Assembly: GCA_014361085.1 (NCBI GenBank)
Contig: JACIWG010000059.1
Location: 1-8,540, forward strand
Source: Nitrososphaeria archaeon
GTDB lineage: Archaea > Thermoproteota > Nitrososphaeria > JACIWG01
Length of the DNA: 8,540 nucleotides
Direction: 5' to 3'
Below the pieces are notes generated by a model. The model was not told where the DNA came from and ran no database searches. It saw only the letters and a program-made list of their open reading frames with translations. Shown here piece after piece: positions 1 through 6,050 of this stretch. The position numbers and the translations under genes are program-made. Within the stretch, counting starts at the first letter, position 1; each line of letters starts with the position of its first letter.

Positions 1-1562
1 CACCAAAAGAGAAAATCATAGAAAAAATAGAGAAACTTGCAGAGTATGGTTTTCTAATATATAATAAAGATAAAATTCCAAACATAAAAGTAAATCCCTG
101 TTTTTTAGCATCGTTGGTTACGTATTTTTCGAAGCTTCAAGGATCTGAACTATCAGTAACTCAATTATATTACTATTTTGTTTATAGTCTTTTATTTACT
201 AGTGCCTTGAGTGAGTCTCAAATGCAGTTGTTGAAGGAACTCTCAAAATATCAGGAAATAAAAGATCCTGTTGCTCTTATAGAGTTCTTGAAAAGGGAAA
301 GATCATCTCCTCAGAAACTAAAAAACTACAATTACAGAGTATTGGAGGCTTTGGCAAAGATTTTAGAAAATAAATCTTCAATCCTCAAGAGAAGGTCGAT
401 TTTGTTGGATCAATATCTTGCTGAATGTTTAAAAATTAATTGCATAAAGCAAAAAAATGGACTCATTGAGTTAAATAATCAAATAATGAAGAGGTTAAAC
501 ACTGATGAAATTGTTTACTATTTTAATTTATCTGTTAAATCCGATAGATATGACTCTTATGTCTTGTATCTGTTGGACACATATAGAATCAGGCGTGTAG
601 CGACAGAATTTAGAAAATTGAGGGATATAACACCAATTGATAATGATAAAAAAAGGAAACTCTTAGAGCAATATCTCTTCGAGAAAAATGATGATGATAT
701 TCATCTATTCGCAGAGGTTGCATTATACGCATATAATATTCCAGCAAACGAAATGCTAAATAGGGTGGAAGGTTTCCGTGCTGGAACACGGTTTTACGCC
801 TTTCTTAGAGGGTCAGAAGAATTATCTTCTGAGCAAAGAAAACGATTTCTAGAAGAAATGACAAAGGAAATGCAAAAAGAACCACTTAAAGATATAAAGA
901 CCATTTCTAATGATATACTCAGTAGGAGGCGTGAACAAATAAGGAGAAATGTTACCGTAAATCCATTGGAAGAAAGGATTCAACAAAAATTAATAGAAAA
1001 AAGAATTATATTTTTTGGTGGAACTTCAAAACAAGCAGATGTATATCTAATGAGTTTTTTGAATGAAATTGGATTAAAGGTCATAGATGCGCCTGAGGCT
1101 AGAGGAGAAGATTTTGTTATTCCTCTTAAAAGTGGAGGTGTGGTGGCAATCGTTTGTAGGGCTTCCCCAATATCTTTCGAGGCACAAAGGATGATGGGTC
1201 ACTCATTACAATTTGTTTTGGGATGGGATAGTAATAGAGAGGAATTCTATCTAAAGCCACATTTACACCATATTGCAATTGTTGGAGGGGGACGTTGGGA
1301 TAAAAAATGGGTTTCCATACTTTATTCACTCTTTGACAGAGTATACAGCGGGAATGAAATAGATTGTATGATGGATTATTTGATTTCGTTAGAGCCGATA
1401 ACATTTGATAATTGGCCAAACTCAGATTATAACACAGTGTTAGAGAAGCTGAGGAAGAGAATAACTGGTAAAATAATCGATGTAAGGGATCTCCCAAAAA
1501 TCATTGAAGATCTAAAAAAAGAGGATCTAAAAAAACAAGCAAAAATTGCCGATTTTCTATGA
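1..1562 (+). CDS. Large protein of unknown function, 3' part (5' end outside window)
   Basis: The frame is open from base 3 to the TGA at 1560-1562, giving at least 519 residues. A TTG at 114 could serve as a start, but the codons before it read as ordinary protein (EKIEKLAEYGFLIYNKDK, then a V-N-P motif), resembling the end of a winged-helix domain. I therefore treat the gene as entering from the left. The middle (about residues 45-320 of the visible part) is charged and mostly helical, with runs such as KRKLLEQYLFEKNDDD. A distinct C-terminal globular domain starts near residue 333 with IIFFGGTSKQADVYL, followed by EDFVIPLKSGGVVAIV near 369-384. The alternating hydrophobic strands recall nuclease or Rossmann-like folds, but I see no complete PD-(D/E)XK, Walker A or HNH motif. 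The tail is rich in Lys and Asp. I do not recognise the family. The coding call is firm; the function is open. Confidence 0.85.
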   Translation, partial: PKEKIIEKIEKLAEYGFLIYNKDKIPNIKVNPCFLASLVTYFSKLQGSELSVTQLYYYFVYSLLFTSALSESQMQLLKELSKYQEIKDPVALIEFLKRERSSPQKLKNYNYRVLEALAKILENKSSILKRRSILLDQYLAECLKINCIKQKNGLIELNNQIMKRLNTDEIVYYFNLSVKSDRYDSYVLYLLDTYRIRRVATEFRKLRDITPIDNDKKRKLLEQYLFEKNDDDIHLFAEVALYAYNIPANEMLNRVEGFRAGTRFYAFLRGSEELSSEQRKRFLEEMTKEMQKEPLKDIKTISNDILSRRREQIRRNVTVNPLEERIQQKLIEKRIIFFGGTSKQADVYLMSFLNEIGLKVIDAPEARGEDFVIPLKSGGVVAIVCRASPISFEAQRMMGHSLQFVLGWDSNREEFYLKPHLHHIAIVGGGRWDKKWVSILYSLFDRVYSGNEIDCMMDYLISLEPITFDNWPNSDYNTVLEKLRKRITGKIIDVRDLPKIIEDLKKEDLKKQAKIADFL

Positions 1563-1566
1563 GTAA

Positions 1567-1612
1567 TTTATTGTATTGTAATAAATCTGTGAAAATTGTT
1601 CTTTTCAATTTT
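1567..1612. terminator. Probable bidirectional terminator between convergent genes
   Basis: The 48-base gap between the two convergent stop codons holds two inverted repeats in a row. TTTATT (1567-1572) pairs with AATAAA (1580-1585) across 7 bases, and AAAATTG (1592-1598) pairs with CAATTTT (1606-1612) across TTCTTTT. The second repeat also supplies T-runs on both strands, which archaeal RNA polymerase uses to stop. The right arm overlaps the stop codon of the minus-strand gene. The function is inferred from position and base composition. Confidence 0.45.
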
Positions 1613-1805
1613 AACATCTATATACTTTCAATATGCTCTTCAAATTAAATCCAGCAATCCCACTTATTGCGGCTATTACAATGCTAAGTATAATCCCATC
1701 TATGCCAAGCTCTATTGCCTTGCATTCCAAAATGACTAAGCCTATTATTGCTGCTATGCTCACCATTGCCTTCGTTATCATCTTAACCATCTTTTCTGTT
1801 ACCAT
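1611..1805 (-). CDS. Small two-helix membrane protein, holin-like
   Basis: The 64-aa product has a short basic N-terminus (KMVKMITK), a hydrophobic segment at about 14-32, a tight turn (LGID) and a second hydrophobic segment at about 35-53, ending in a basic tail. The ATG at 1805-1803 overlaps the stop of the DUF2341 gene by 7 bases (ATGGTAA). It is preceded by GGAGG at 1817-1813 with a spacing of 7 bases, so it is clearly translated as the last gene of that operon. Two membrane helices, small size, a charged tail and a position after a fibre-like gene are all typical of phage holins. No endolysin is visible next to it, and two-helix proteins have many other roles. The membrane prediction is solid; the holin role is inference. 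Confidence 0.75.
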   Translation of the reverse strand: MVTEKMVKMITKAMVSIAAIIGLVILECKAIELGIDGIILSIVIAAISGIAGFNLKSILKVYRC

Positions 1806-3208
1806 GTTAATGCCTCCAAAACAACCTCCTTTTCCTGTCCGCTTACAGCCTTTGCATATATCCTTATTTTTTTATCTAATGGCAGGCCAGCAACAGCAGG
1901 AAAATGGGTTGTTACTACTCTTGCTGGAGTTATGCTAATATCTGATAGTTTATTTCCAATTCCAGGCAAAAATATGGTATCAATTCCTTCTACTGTTTCT
2001 AAAATCAATATTGATTTATCTTCTTTTAACTTCTCGATTGCACTTGCTATTTCTTCTATTGATATTTGCTTTCCTGTTAATATTTCATCAATTGATCCTG
2101 CTAACTCATCAATCAATATTGTTTTCTCTGTCAGCAGTTCCTCTACACTAATTCCTGCATCGCTTAAATTTATTATTTGTTGAGAAATAACATCTTTCCA
2201 TGCTGAAAAACTATTCCATGATGGCTCTGTATATGCTCTCTTCCTTTCGAACCAATAATCGGTTTTCCATTCCATTCCTCCATTATACTGTTTACTCCCC
2301 CATTTTAAATAGTGGGGAGAAAGCCATTGGAATAATCCTCCTGCACAATCCCATTGCTGGGTAACTAAATATTTAGTATTTGCTGGATTGGGAATAACAT
2401 TTGGATCACTTATGCTATCTTCTGCAAGTATTGTTCCGCTACTCAAATCTCTTATAATATATTTTACCTCGTTGCTTTTATGCCATAATTGAAGATAAAG
2501 AGGAGTATCTGTTGAAGGTTTATTGAAAAATTTTAAATCCGTTGTTGTGGTTGTATCTCCTTTCCTTATATGCAATTTAACCGAAATTTTATCACTTACT
2601 GCTCCATTTGTTGTTCTATGCTCAAAATAAATTAAAACATGCTCCACATTATGGACAAAACTTGTTTTATCAACTGTCCACCCTAACTCTGTGTGGTCCC
2701 ATGGCCCTGTCCACCAGTTTAAGATATATCCCCTCATATCTATTTCTTTCATACTCGTAAATTCGTGTGTATTTTCCCACCAGTGGTGATGGTTGTTTCC
2801 TGTATTTGTATGTATCCAATCTACCGTATTATCGCTTGTCCAGTGGTCAAAATATGGAAAGGTGTCATTTCCATTGCTATATTCTCCAGCATTCTCATTT
2901 CCTATGAAAATATATAGAGTTGTATTTCCATTTGTCTTTACCCATATTATCCTTTTCACTCCATCGCTTACTTCCTCAGCCCACATTGGCAACTGCTCAG
3001 CTATCGTTGGATCAGCAGAAGTTCCTATTCTTACATCCCTAAAATCATCATAAAAGCAGTTGTTATCATCGTATATTATTCCCTGCTGAGGATCATTATT
3101 TTGACTACTTCCTCTCCTTATTTCCAATCTCATTTGATAGTCAACGCTTGCATTGTTTATTGAAAGCTCTGCATATTTCTGCCATCCTTTTGATGGATTT
3201 AAAGCCAT
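1799..3208 (-). CDS. DUF2341-domain protein, probable virion fibre or surface adhesin
   Basis: The 469-aa product has no signal peptide. Residues about 9-110 fit the DUF2341 pattern: WQKYAELSINN at 9-19, DYQMRLEI at 23-30, DDFRDVRI at 54-61, LPMWAEE at 73-79, then IWVKTNGNTTLYIFIGNENA at 88-107. This beta-rich domain is common in archaeal and phage surface proteins, often with carbohydrate-binding modules. Residues about 120-335 are rich in Trp, Tyr and His (HHHWWEN at 140-146, WWTGPW at 165-170), like a lectin-type beta sandwich. Residues 359-412 form three 18-residue helical repeats, followed by a small beta-rich tail. The start lies 2 bases after the stop of the 155-aa gene, so the two are translated together. 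The missing secretion signal and the neighbouring phage-like genes favour a virion part over a host cell-wall protein. The ligand is unknown. Confidence 0.85.
   Translation of the reverse strand: MALNPSKGWQKYAELSINNASVDYQMRLEIRRGSSQNNDPQQGIIYDDNNCFYDDFRDVRIGTSADPTIAEQLPMWAEEVSDGVKRIIWVKTNGNTTLYIFIGNENAGEYSNGNDTFPYFDHWTSDNTVDWIHTNTGNNHHHWWENTHEFTSMKEIDMRGYILNWWTGPWDHTELGWTVDKTSFVHNVEHVLIYFEHRTTNGAVSDKISVKLHIRKGDTTTTTDLKFFNKPSTDTPLYLQLWHKSNEVKYIIRDLSSGTILAEDSISDPNVIPNPANTKYLVTQQWDCAGGLFQWLSPHYLKWGSKQYNGGMEWKTDYWFERKRAYTEPSWNSFSAWKDVISQQIINLSDAGISVEELLTEKTILIDELAGSIDEILTGKQISIEEIASAIEKLKEDKSILILETVEGIDTIFLPGIGNKLSDISITPARVVTTHFPAVAGLPLDKKIRIYAKAVSGQEKEVVLEALTW
1813..1817 (-). promoter_or_regulatory. 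Ribosome binding site (GGAGG) for the two-helix membrane protein
   Basis: Reading the minus strand, GGAGG lies 7 bases before the ATG at 1805, inside the 3' end of the DUF2341 coding region. It fixes the start of the small gene and shows translational coupling to the gene before it. A second GGAGG lies about 12 bases further upstream (+ strand 1825-1829). Confidence 0.7.
1973..2134 (-). repeat. Three tandem 18-residue repeats in the DUF2341 protein
   Basis: Residues 359-376 (LTEKTILIDELAGSIDEI), 377-394 (LTGKQISIEEIASAIEKL) and 395-412 (KEDKSILILETVEGIDTI) align without gaps. Conserved features are K at position 4, I at 6 or 8, acidic residues at 9-11, I at 15, and acidic-x-I/L at the end. 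The preceding 18 residues, ending in SVEEL, look like a worn fourth copy. The periodic hydrophobic spacing suggests a coiled-coil or helical stalk, as in trimeric phage fibres. Confidence 0.7.
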
Positions 3209-3210
3209 TT

Positions 3211-3678
3211 TTATGCAAAGCTTGTTTTAATCTTCTGCATGTTGCCGTTTTCATCAATCCATACTATGTATGTTCCTTCCTCGCTATCCGTTTTTATAAA
3301 TGCTCTTGCCCTTTCCAGCTCTTCATTTATGCTTATTATCTCAGCATACAAAGCCTCTCCATTCTTAACCATATCATTTATCCTCTGCCTTATTTTATCT
3401 GCAAAAGTTTGTGTTTGCTGCATCAACTCAAATTTTGCCAACGGATTTACATTTCTCCAGTAAAGGTTGCCGTTGCTGTCTTCTTCTGCATAAAAGTCAT
3501 GATCAACATGGAGGATGCTCTTATCATCTATATATTTAACAACCCAGTGATGTACTCCAGTTAAATTCCCATTTGCATCTCTCAACTGCTCATGGAAAAT
3601 GTCTTTAACCGCTCCTTCTCCATATCTTTTCTCTATCGCATTTTTTATTTCCAATTCAATTTCCTCAACTGTTGCCAT
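3211..3678 (-). CDS. Uncharacterised 155-aa protein of the virion-like cluster
   Basis: I do not recognise a family. The N-terminus (about 1-30) is an acidic/basic amphipathic helix. Residues 38-80 look beta-rich (VHHWVVKYIDD, then LYWRNVNP). Residues 82-128 form a long helix of coiled-coil type (FADKIRQRINDMVKNGEAL, then INEELERARAFI). The end is a beta hairpin around the turn DENGN at 142-146. The start is fixed by GAGGTGG four bases upstream, which lies across the stop codon of the 181-aa gene, and the stop is 2 bases before the DUF2341 start. This tight coupling suggests a protein made together with the two neighbours, such as a fibre connector or chaperone. That role is inference from position. 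Confidence 0.8.
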   Translation of the reverse strand: MATVEEIELEIKNAIEKRYGEGAVKDIFHEQLRDANGNLTGVHHWVVKYIDDKSILHVDHDFYAEEDSNGNLYWRNVNPLAKFELMQQTQTFADKIRQRINDMVKNGEALYAEIISINEELERARAFIKTDSEEGTYIVWIDENGNMQKIKTSFA

Positions 3679-3682
3679 TTAA

Positions 3683-3689
3683 CCACCTC
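3683..3689 (-). promoter_or_regulatory. Ribosome binding site (GAGGTGG) for the 155-aa gene
   Basis: On the minus strand GAGGTGG is followed by TTAA and then the ATG at 3678. It overlaps the TGA stop (3690-3688) of the upstream gene, so a terminating ribosome would be placed directly at the next start. Confidence 0.7.
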
Positions 3690-4233
3690 ATGATAGAGTT
3701 ATGGTTAGTGTTAGAGTCCATATCTCTCCTTGACTTTTGGTTCCCTTGCTCTCCACCTTCCTATTCAAATTTTTTCCATTGTTGCCTGCAGTATTGGCAA
3801 CTGTAAATTCATTCCATGCATGGTTGGCATCATTCTCTCCAAAAGTGCTTCTAAAAACTATTCTTTGATTTTGCCCATATTGAGGATAGCCATTATCCAT
3901 TGGCATGTATGTTTGATTATTGCCTTGCAAGCCACTCTGTCCAGCATCTTCAGCTGCTGTTGAATCACCAACGCCAAGATATGCATTTGTTGCATTGAAT
4001 GGAATTTCATTTGCATCTCCAGCAACCAGAGCCCATATTGCATTTATTCCTTCATTAAGCAAAATATTTCCATGCATAGAATCATGTTTAACTTCTATCT
4101 CATCTTTATACTGAGAAATGATTTCTCCTATTTCCATTCCATTCTTGAGCTGGTTTTCAATTTCCTTCCTTACCTTCTCATTTGCTTTTATCTTCGCTAT
4201 ATTCCATTCCGCCTTATATTCAATCTTTTCCAT
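3688..4233 (-). CDS. Phage-type structural protein, probable tail or baseplate component
   Basis: The 181-aa product has an N-terminal charged helix (about 1-50), then the motif NILLNEGINAIWALVAG at 56-72, NAYLGVGDST at 83-92, YMPMDNGYPQ at 109-118, IVFRSTFGENDANHAWNEFTVAN at 125-147, and a Gly/Asn-rich stretch leading to LNRKVESKGTK and WTLTLTITLS at the C-terminus. From memory this order of motifs matches an uncharacterised family in tailed phages and proviruses of thermophiles, encoded near tail genes; no search was run. It is the first of a coupled set of four genes ending with the two-helix membrane protein. A weak A/T-rich element (GTAATAAAT) lies about 20-30 bases before the ATG and may act as its promoter. 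Its exact place in the particle cannot be read from the sequence. Confidence 0.8.
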   Translation of the reverse strand: MEKIEYKAEWNIAKIKANEKVRKEIENQLKNGMEIGEIISQYKDEIEVKHDSMHGNILLNEGINAIWALVAGDANEIPFNATNAYLGVGDSTAAEDAGQSGLQGNNQTYMPMDNGYPQYGQNQRIVFRSTFGENDANHAWNEFTVANTAGNNGKNLNRKVESKGTKSQGEIWTLTLTITLS

Positions 4234-4276
4234 GAAAAATTAATCATGCAAGATTTATTACATTTCAAGAAAAATT

Positions 4277-4525
4277 TTATGACTTGTATACTGTTTTTCT
4301 ATGTCCTATTTTGAGTAGTATTATCTTATCTTCCTCGATTCTGTAAATAATTCGCAACTTGCCCATTTTTATGCTTCTTAATCCTGCTAACCTATATCTC
4401 AATGGTTTACCCATCTCGGGGGTTTCCTTCAACTGTTGAATAATTCTCTTCAACCTCTCCAAAATATCTTTTTCTTTTATCTTTTTGATATCCTTTCTAA
4501 ATTCCTCTGTATAAAATATTCTCAT
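4277..4525 (-). CDS. RelE/ParE-family toxin
   Basis: The 82-aa product has the compact RelE/ParE fold pattern: a first strand (MRIFYTEEF), two helices (KDIKKIKEKDILERLKRI and IIQQLKETP), then strands KPLRYRLAGLRSIKMG, KLRIIYRIEEDKIILLKIGHRKTVY. The Arg-Ser-x-K-x-G core (50-55), Arg58, Arg62 and the final GHRKTVY (74-80) match RelE-type enzymes, in which such basic residues cut ribosome-bound mRNA. ParE-type members instead poison gyrase, and the sequence alone does not settle which applies. It follows the antitoxin gene by 12 bases with no clear ribosome site, so expression probably depends on the upstream gene. The size is normal and no key region is missing, so it is probably active. Confidence 0.88.
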   Translation of the reverse strand: MRIFYTEEFRKDIKKIKEKDILERLKRIIQQLKETPEMGKPLRYRLAGLRSIKMGKLRIIYRIEEDKIILLKIGHRKTVYKS

Positions 4526-4537
4526 TTTACATATAAT

Positions 4538-4726
4538 TTATAAAATATCTTCAATATCCTTTAATTCATAAATTCTGCCTTCCTCTACATCTTTAATGGC
4601 TCTGTTTATTCCTTCCATAAGTTCTTTATCATTCATTATTTCTATGCTTTCAATTATTTGATCCAGCTCTTCCCTCATTTTAAGCAATGTATCATACACA
4701 TCCTTTGTTATAATCAATTCACTCAT
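4538..4726 (-). CDS. Antitoxin of the RelE/ParE pair
   Basis: The 62-aa product opens with a short strand (MSELIITKDVYDTLL) followed by a helix (KMREELDQIIESIEIMNDKELMEGINRAIKDVEEG). It ends in an acidic tail (IYELKDIEDIL) of the kind that wraps around RelE-type toxins. Phrases like INRAIKDVEEGRIYEL are common in RelB/Phd-like and archaeal antitoxins. The N-terminal part would dimerise and bind the promoter. The gene starts directly behind a perfect palindrome and a strong TATA box, the expected arrangement for an autoregulated toxin-antitoxin operon. Its identity rests mostly on its position before a clear toxin and on its size and charge; the exact antitoxin family is not certain. Confidence 0.8.
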   Translation of the reverse strand: MSELIITKDVYDTLLKMREELDQIIESIEIMNDKELMEGINRAIKDVEEGRIYELKDIEDIL

Positions 4727-4740
4727 GGATTAATTAATCC
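4727..4740. promoter_or_regulatory. Perfect 14-bp palindrome, probable toxin-antitoxin operator
   Basis: GGATTAATTAATCC is a perfect inverted repeat that abuts the antitoxin start codon. It lies between the TATA box and the predicted transcription start, so a bound dimer would block initiation. RelB/Phd-type antitoxins commonly repress their own promoters in this way. The regulator is inferred. Confidence 0.55.
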
Positions 4741-4745
4741 TTTTT

Positions 4746-4756
4746 GATATATAAAC
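4746..4756 (-). promoter_or_regulatory. TATA box of the toxin-antitoxin operon
   Basis: The minus strand reads GTTTATATATC, close to the archaeal TATA consensus. Its centre (about 4751) is some 26 bases before the A of the antitoxin ATG at 4726. This predicts a leaderless transcript and gives the pair its own promoter within the longer minus-strand cluster. Confidence 0.65.
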
Positions 4757-4773
4757 ATATTTGAATTGGGCTT

Positions 4774-4788
4774 GTGGAAAAATTTCAC
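4774..4788 (-). terminator. Possible terminator after the 305-aa gene
   Basis: Fifteen bases after the stop of the 305-aa gene, the minus strand reads GTGAAATTTTTCCAC, an imperfect palindrome around a run of five T. A T-run is enough for many archaeal terminators. It would separate the upstream gene from the toxin-antitoxin promoter. This is weak evidence from a short motif. Confidence 0.3.
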
Positions 4789-4802
4789 TTTATTATTACA
4801 TT

Positions 4803-5720
4803 TCAATAGGCATTGCTATCATAATAAACAATGCTTCCGTCCTCGCTTGTTATCATTACTCTCTGAAGCAATGGATGAGAGCATTTAGCAACGAGATATC
4901 TTCCTTCAACGTATATTCTGAAGCCATCGATAAAAGCTGTATCTGGATCTTCATATCTTTTTTCTGATTTTGCTCCTATTTTAATTGCCTTTATATTTGC
5001 TGGAGCCATTACTTCTTTCTTGTAATAGAAATAGTCTCGTGATTGCAAGGAAGGAGTGAATTCATCATAATATGCTGAATCATCTTCTCCAAGCATCATC
5101 AAATATATTTTTGGAAGATAGTTGCTCCAGTCTGGATGCAAAAAACAGCCATATTCAATTTTTGTATCTTTAAGTATTCTTATTGAAAACCATTTTTCTA
5201 ACTCAATGCTTGCATAGCTATTTTCAGCATAAGCAGCATTAAGCATAACTTCATAACTTCCTGTGTTATACCATTGCCCTACCAATGCTCTTCCTGCATT
5301 GTATGTTGAAAGTACCCAATGCTCTATTTTATGCAATCCAGGATCTGCTTTCTCAAAATTCCTGTTTGGCAAGAAAACTTCCTCCTTAATAACATCATCA
5401 ATTAGAACTTCTATGCTTATATCAGTAAGCTTTGCCTTCGTCCACCAGTCATATCCGCTAACTAAATCACTCCGCATGGCACCCCACAAAGCTAGATTTT
5501 TTCTCTCCTCTTTAGAAAGTTGGCGATAACTCAAGGCAGCTTCTTTAAAGGCTTGCCTCTGTTGCTTTTGTAATGGTGTTGCCTCTCTCTCCCTTTTCAT
5601 TGTAAAATGCATTGCTATATTGCCTCTATTCTTCTGAAAATGAACCTTGCCTATCCTGCCTTTCTTATATGCAATCTTGCCTTTCATATCATGAAAGTGA
5701 GGAGAGAATACTTTTACCAT
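4803..5720 (-). CDS. Virion-like protein with basic N-terminal module (DUF6266-like)
   Basis: The frame could start at TTG 5756, but I choose the ATG at 5720 because a TATA-like CATAAAA lies about 25 bases before it; this gives 305 aa. Residues about 1-45 form a basic module (MKGKIAYKKGRIGKVHFQKNRGN) followed by TPLQKQQRQAFKEA and LSKEERKNLALWG (48-80). The order GK-rich segment, T-P-x-Q-x-x-x-R and L-S-x-E-E-R-x-x-W is familiar from phage and mobile-island proteins such as the DUF6266 type, probably a nucleic-acid- or capsid-binding tag; this is from memory only. Residues about 100-300 are beta-rich and aromatic (WYNTGSYEVMLNAAYAENSYA, then a YDEFTPS segment), like a carbohydrate-binding or receptor module. 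It is the first gene of the minus-strand cluster and faces the winged-helix gene. The function is unproven. Confidence 0.75.
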   Translation of the reverse strand: MVKVFSPHFHDMKGKIAYKKGRIGKVHFQKNRGNIAMHFTMKREREATPLQKQQRQAFKEAALSYRQLSKEERKNLALWGAMRSDLVSGYDWWTKAKLTDISIEVLIDDVIKEEVFLPNRNFEKADPGLHKIEHWVLSTYNAGRALVGQWYNTGSYEVMLNAAYAENSYASIELEKWFSIRILKDTKIEYGCFLHPDWSNYLPKIYLMMLGEDDSAYYDEFTPSLQSRDYFYYKKEVMAPANIKAIKIGAKSEKRYEDPDTAFIDGFRIYVEGRYLVAKCSHPLLQRVMITSEDGSIVYYDSNAY

Positions 5721-5740
5721 GATAAAAATAAAGGAGGAGG

Positions 5741-5750
5741 TTTTATGAAG
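5741..5750 (-). promoter_or_regulatory. TATA-like promoter element for the 305-aa gene
   Basis: The minus strand reads CTTCATAAAA, centred about 25 bases before the ATG at 5720. It supports that start over the upstream TTG, which would lie at or before this box. It would give a leaderless transcript. The match to the TATA consensus is only moderate. Confidence 0.4.
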
Positions 5751-5813
5751 TTTCAATTTTTCTTTTCTAATTTAATCGGAAAATAATTTAACAATAAATA
5801 TTTTTATTATATT

Positions 5814-6017
5814 ATGAGTCAGGAAGAGGTGTATAAAATAATTAAAGAGTTAGGTGGGGAAGCCACAACACAAGAGATAAAAGAGAGGGCAAAAGAGAAA
5901 TTCCCTAATTACAGCTTATATCTTTATGTATCCAATAGGCTTAAGAAACTGGAAAAATGGGGCATTATTAAAAAAACAGAGAAGGGAACATGGAAAATTA
6001 TAAAGAATTACAAATAG
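5814..6017 (+). CDS. Small winged helix-turn-helix protein, putative regulator
   Basis: The 67-aa product is a single winged-helix domain. Helix 1 is SQEEVYKIIKELGG, helix 2 is TTQEIKERAKEKFP, the recognition helix is LYLYVSNRLKKLEKWG, and the wing is IIKKTEKGTWKIIKNYK. The phrase LEKWGIIKKTEKGTWKI is characteristic of such wings. It is divergent from the 305-aa gene across 93 bases of very AT-rich DNA that must hold both promoters (AAATAATTTAAC at 5781-5792 is a candidate for this gene). An inverted repeat lies 15 bases after its stop, before the next gene, and could be its binding site. It may control the methyltransferase operon or the virion-like cluster; the target is inferred. Confidence 0.8.
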   Translation: MSQEEVYKIIKELGGEATTQEIKERAKEKFPNYSLYLYVSNRLKKLEKWGIIKKTEKGTWKIIKNYK

Positions 6018-6032
6018 AGATTATAACCAAAA

Positions 6033-6049
6033 TATCGAATATATCGATA
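6033..6049. promoter_or_regulatory. Inverted repeat TATCGA-N5-TATCGA, possible operator
   Basis: TATCGA (6033-6038) and its complement TCGATA (6044-6049) flank ATATA. The repeat lies directly upstream of the TATA box for the 84-aa gene, where a bound dimer could recruit or block the transcription factors. CG pairs are rare in this AT-rich intergenic DNA, which makes two TCGA cores stand out. The winged-helix protein encoded just before is the obvious candidate to bind it. Confidence 0.4.
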
Positions 6050-6050
6050 G

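Noticed and set aside
1102..1158. PD-(D/E)XK nuclease motif in the left-edge gene (EDFVIPLKSGG then VVAIVCR)
   Set aside because: The strand pattern and first acidic residue fit, but the required E-x-K is replaced by V-C-R, so there is no complete active site to report.
1126..1497. Minus-strand open frame of 123 codons
   Set aside because: It lies wholly inside the plus-strand gene ending at 1562, which has the better protein composition. It has no ribosome site or family-like sequence.
1633..1938. Plus-strand hydrophobic open frame of 101 codons
   Set aside because: It is the complement of the two-helix membrane protein and of the end of the DUF2341 gene. Its hydrophobicity comes from the antisense of a membrane-coding stretch, and the minus-strand genes have proper ribosome sites.
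3148..3564. Plus-strand open frame of 138 codons rich in Cys, Phe, Leu
   Set aside because: It is antisense to the coupled 155-aa and DUF2341 genes. Its Cys/Leu/Tyr-rich composition is what the reverse of a normal AT-rich gene gives.
4255..4806. 14-base direct repeat TTATTACATTTCAA at 4255-4268 and 4793-4806, flanking the toxin-antitoxin pair
   Set aside because: It could suggest a duplication left by insertion of the pair. However, it is short and AT-rich, one copy runs into the end of a coding region, and nothing else marks a mobile element. Chance is likely, though comparison with a relative lacking the pair would settle it.
5721..5756. TTG start giving a 317-aa version of the basic-module protein
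   Set aside because: The extra 12 residues have no conserved look and no ribosome site. The TATA-like box lies within this segment, which points to the ATG at 5720.
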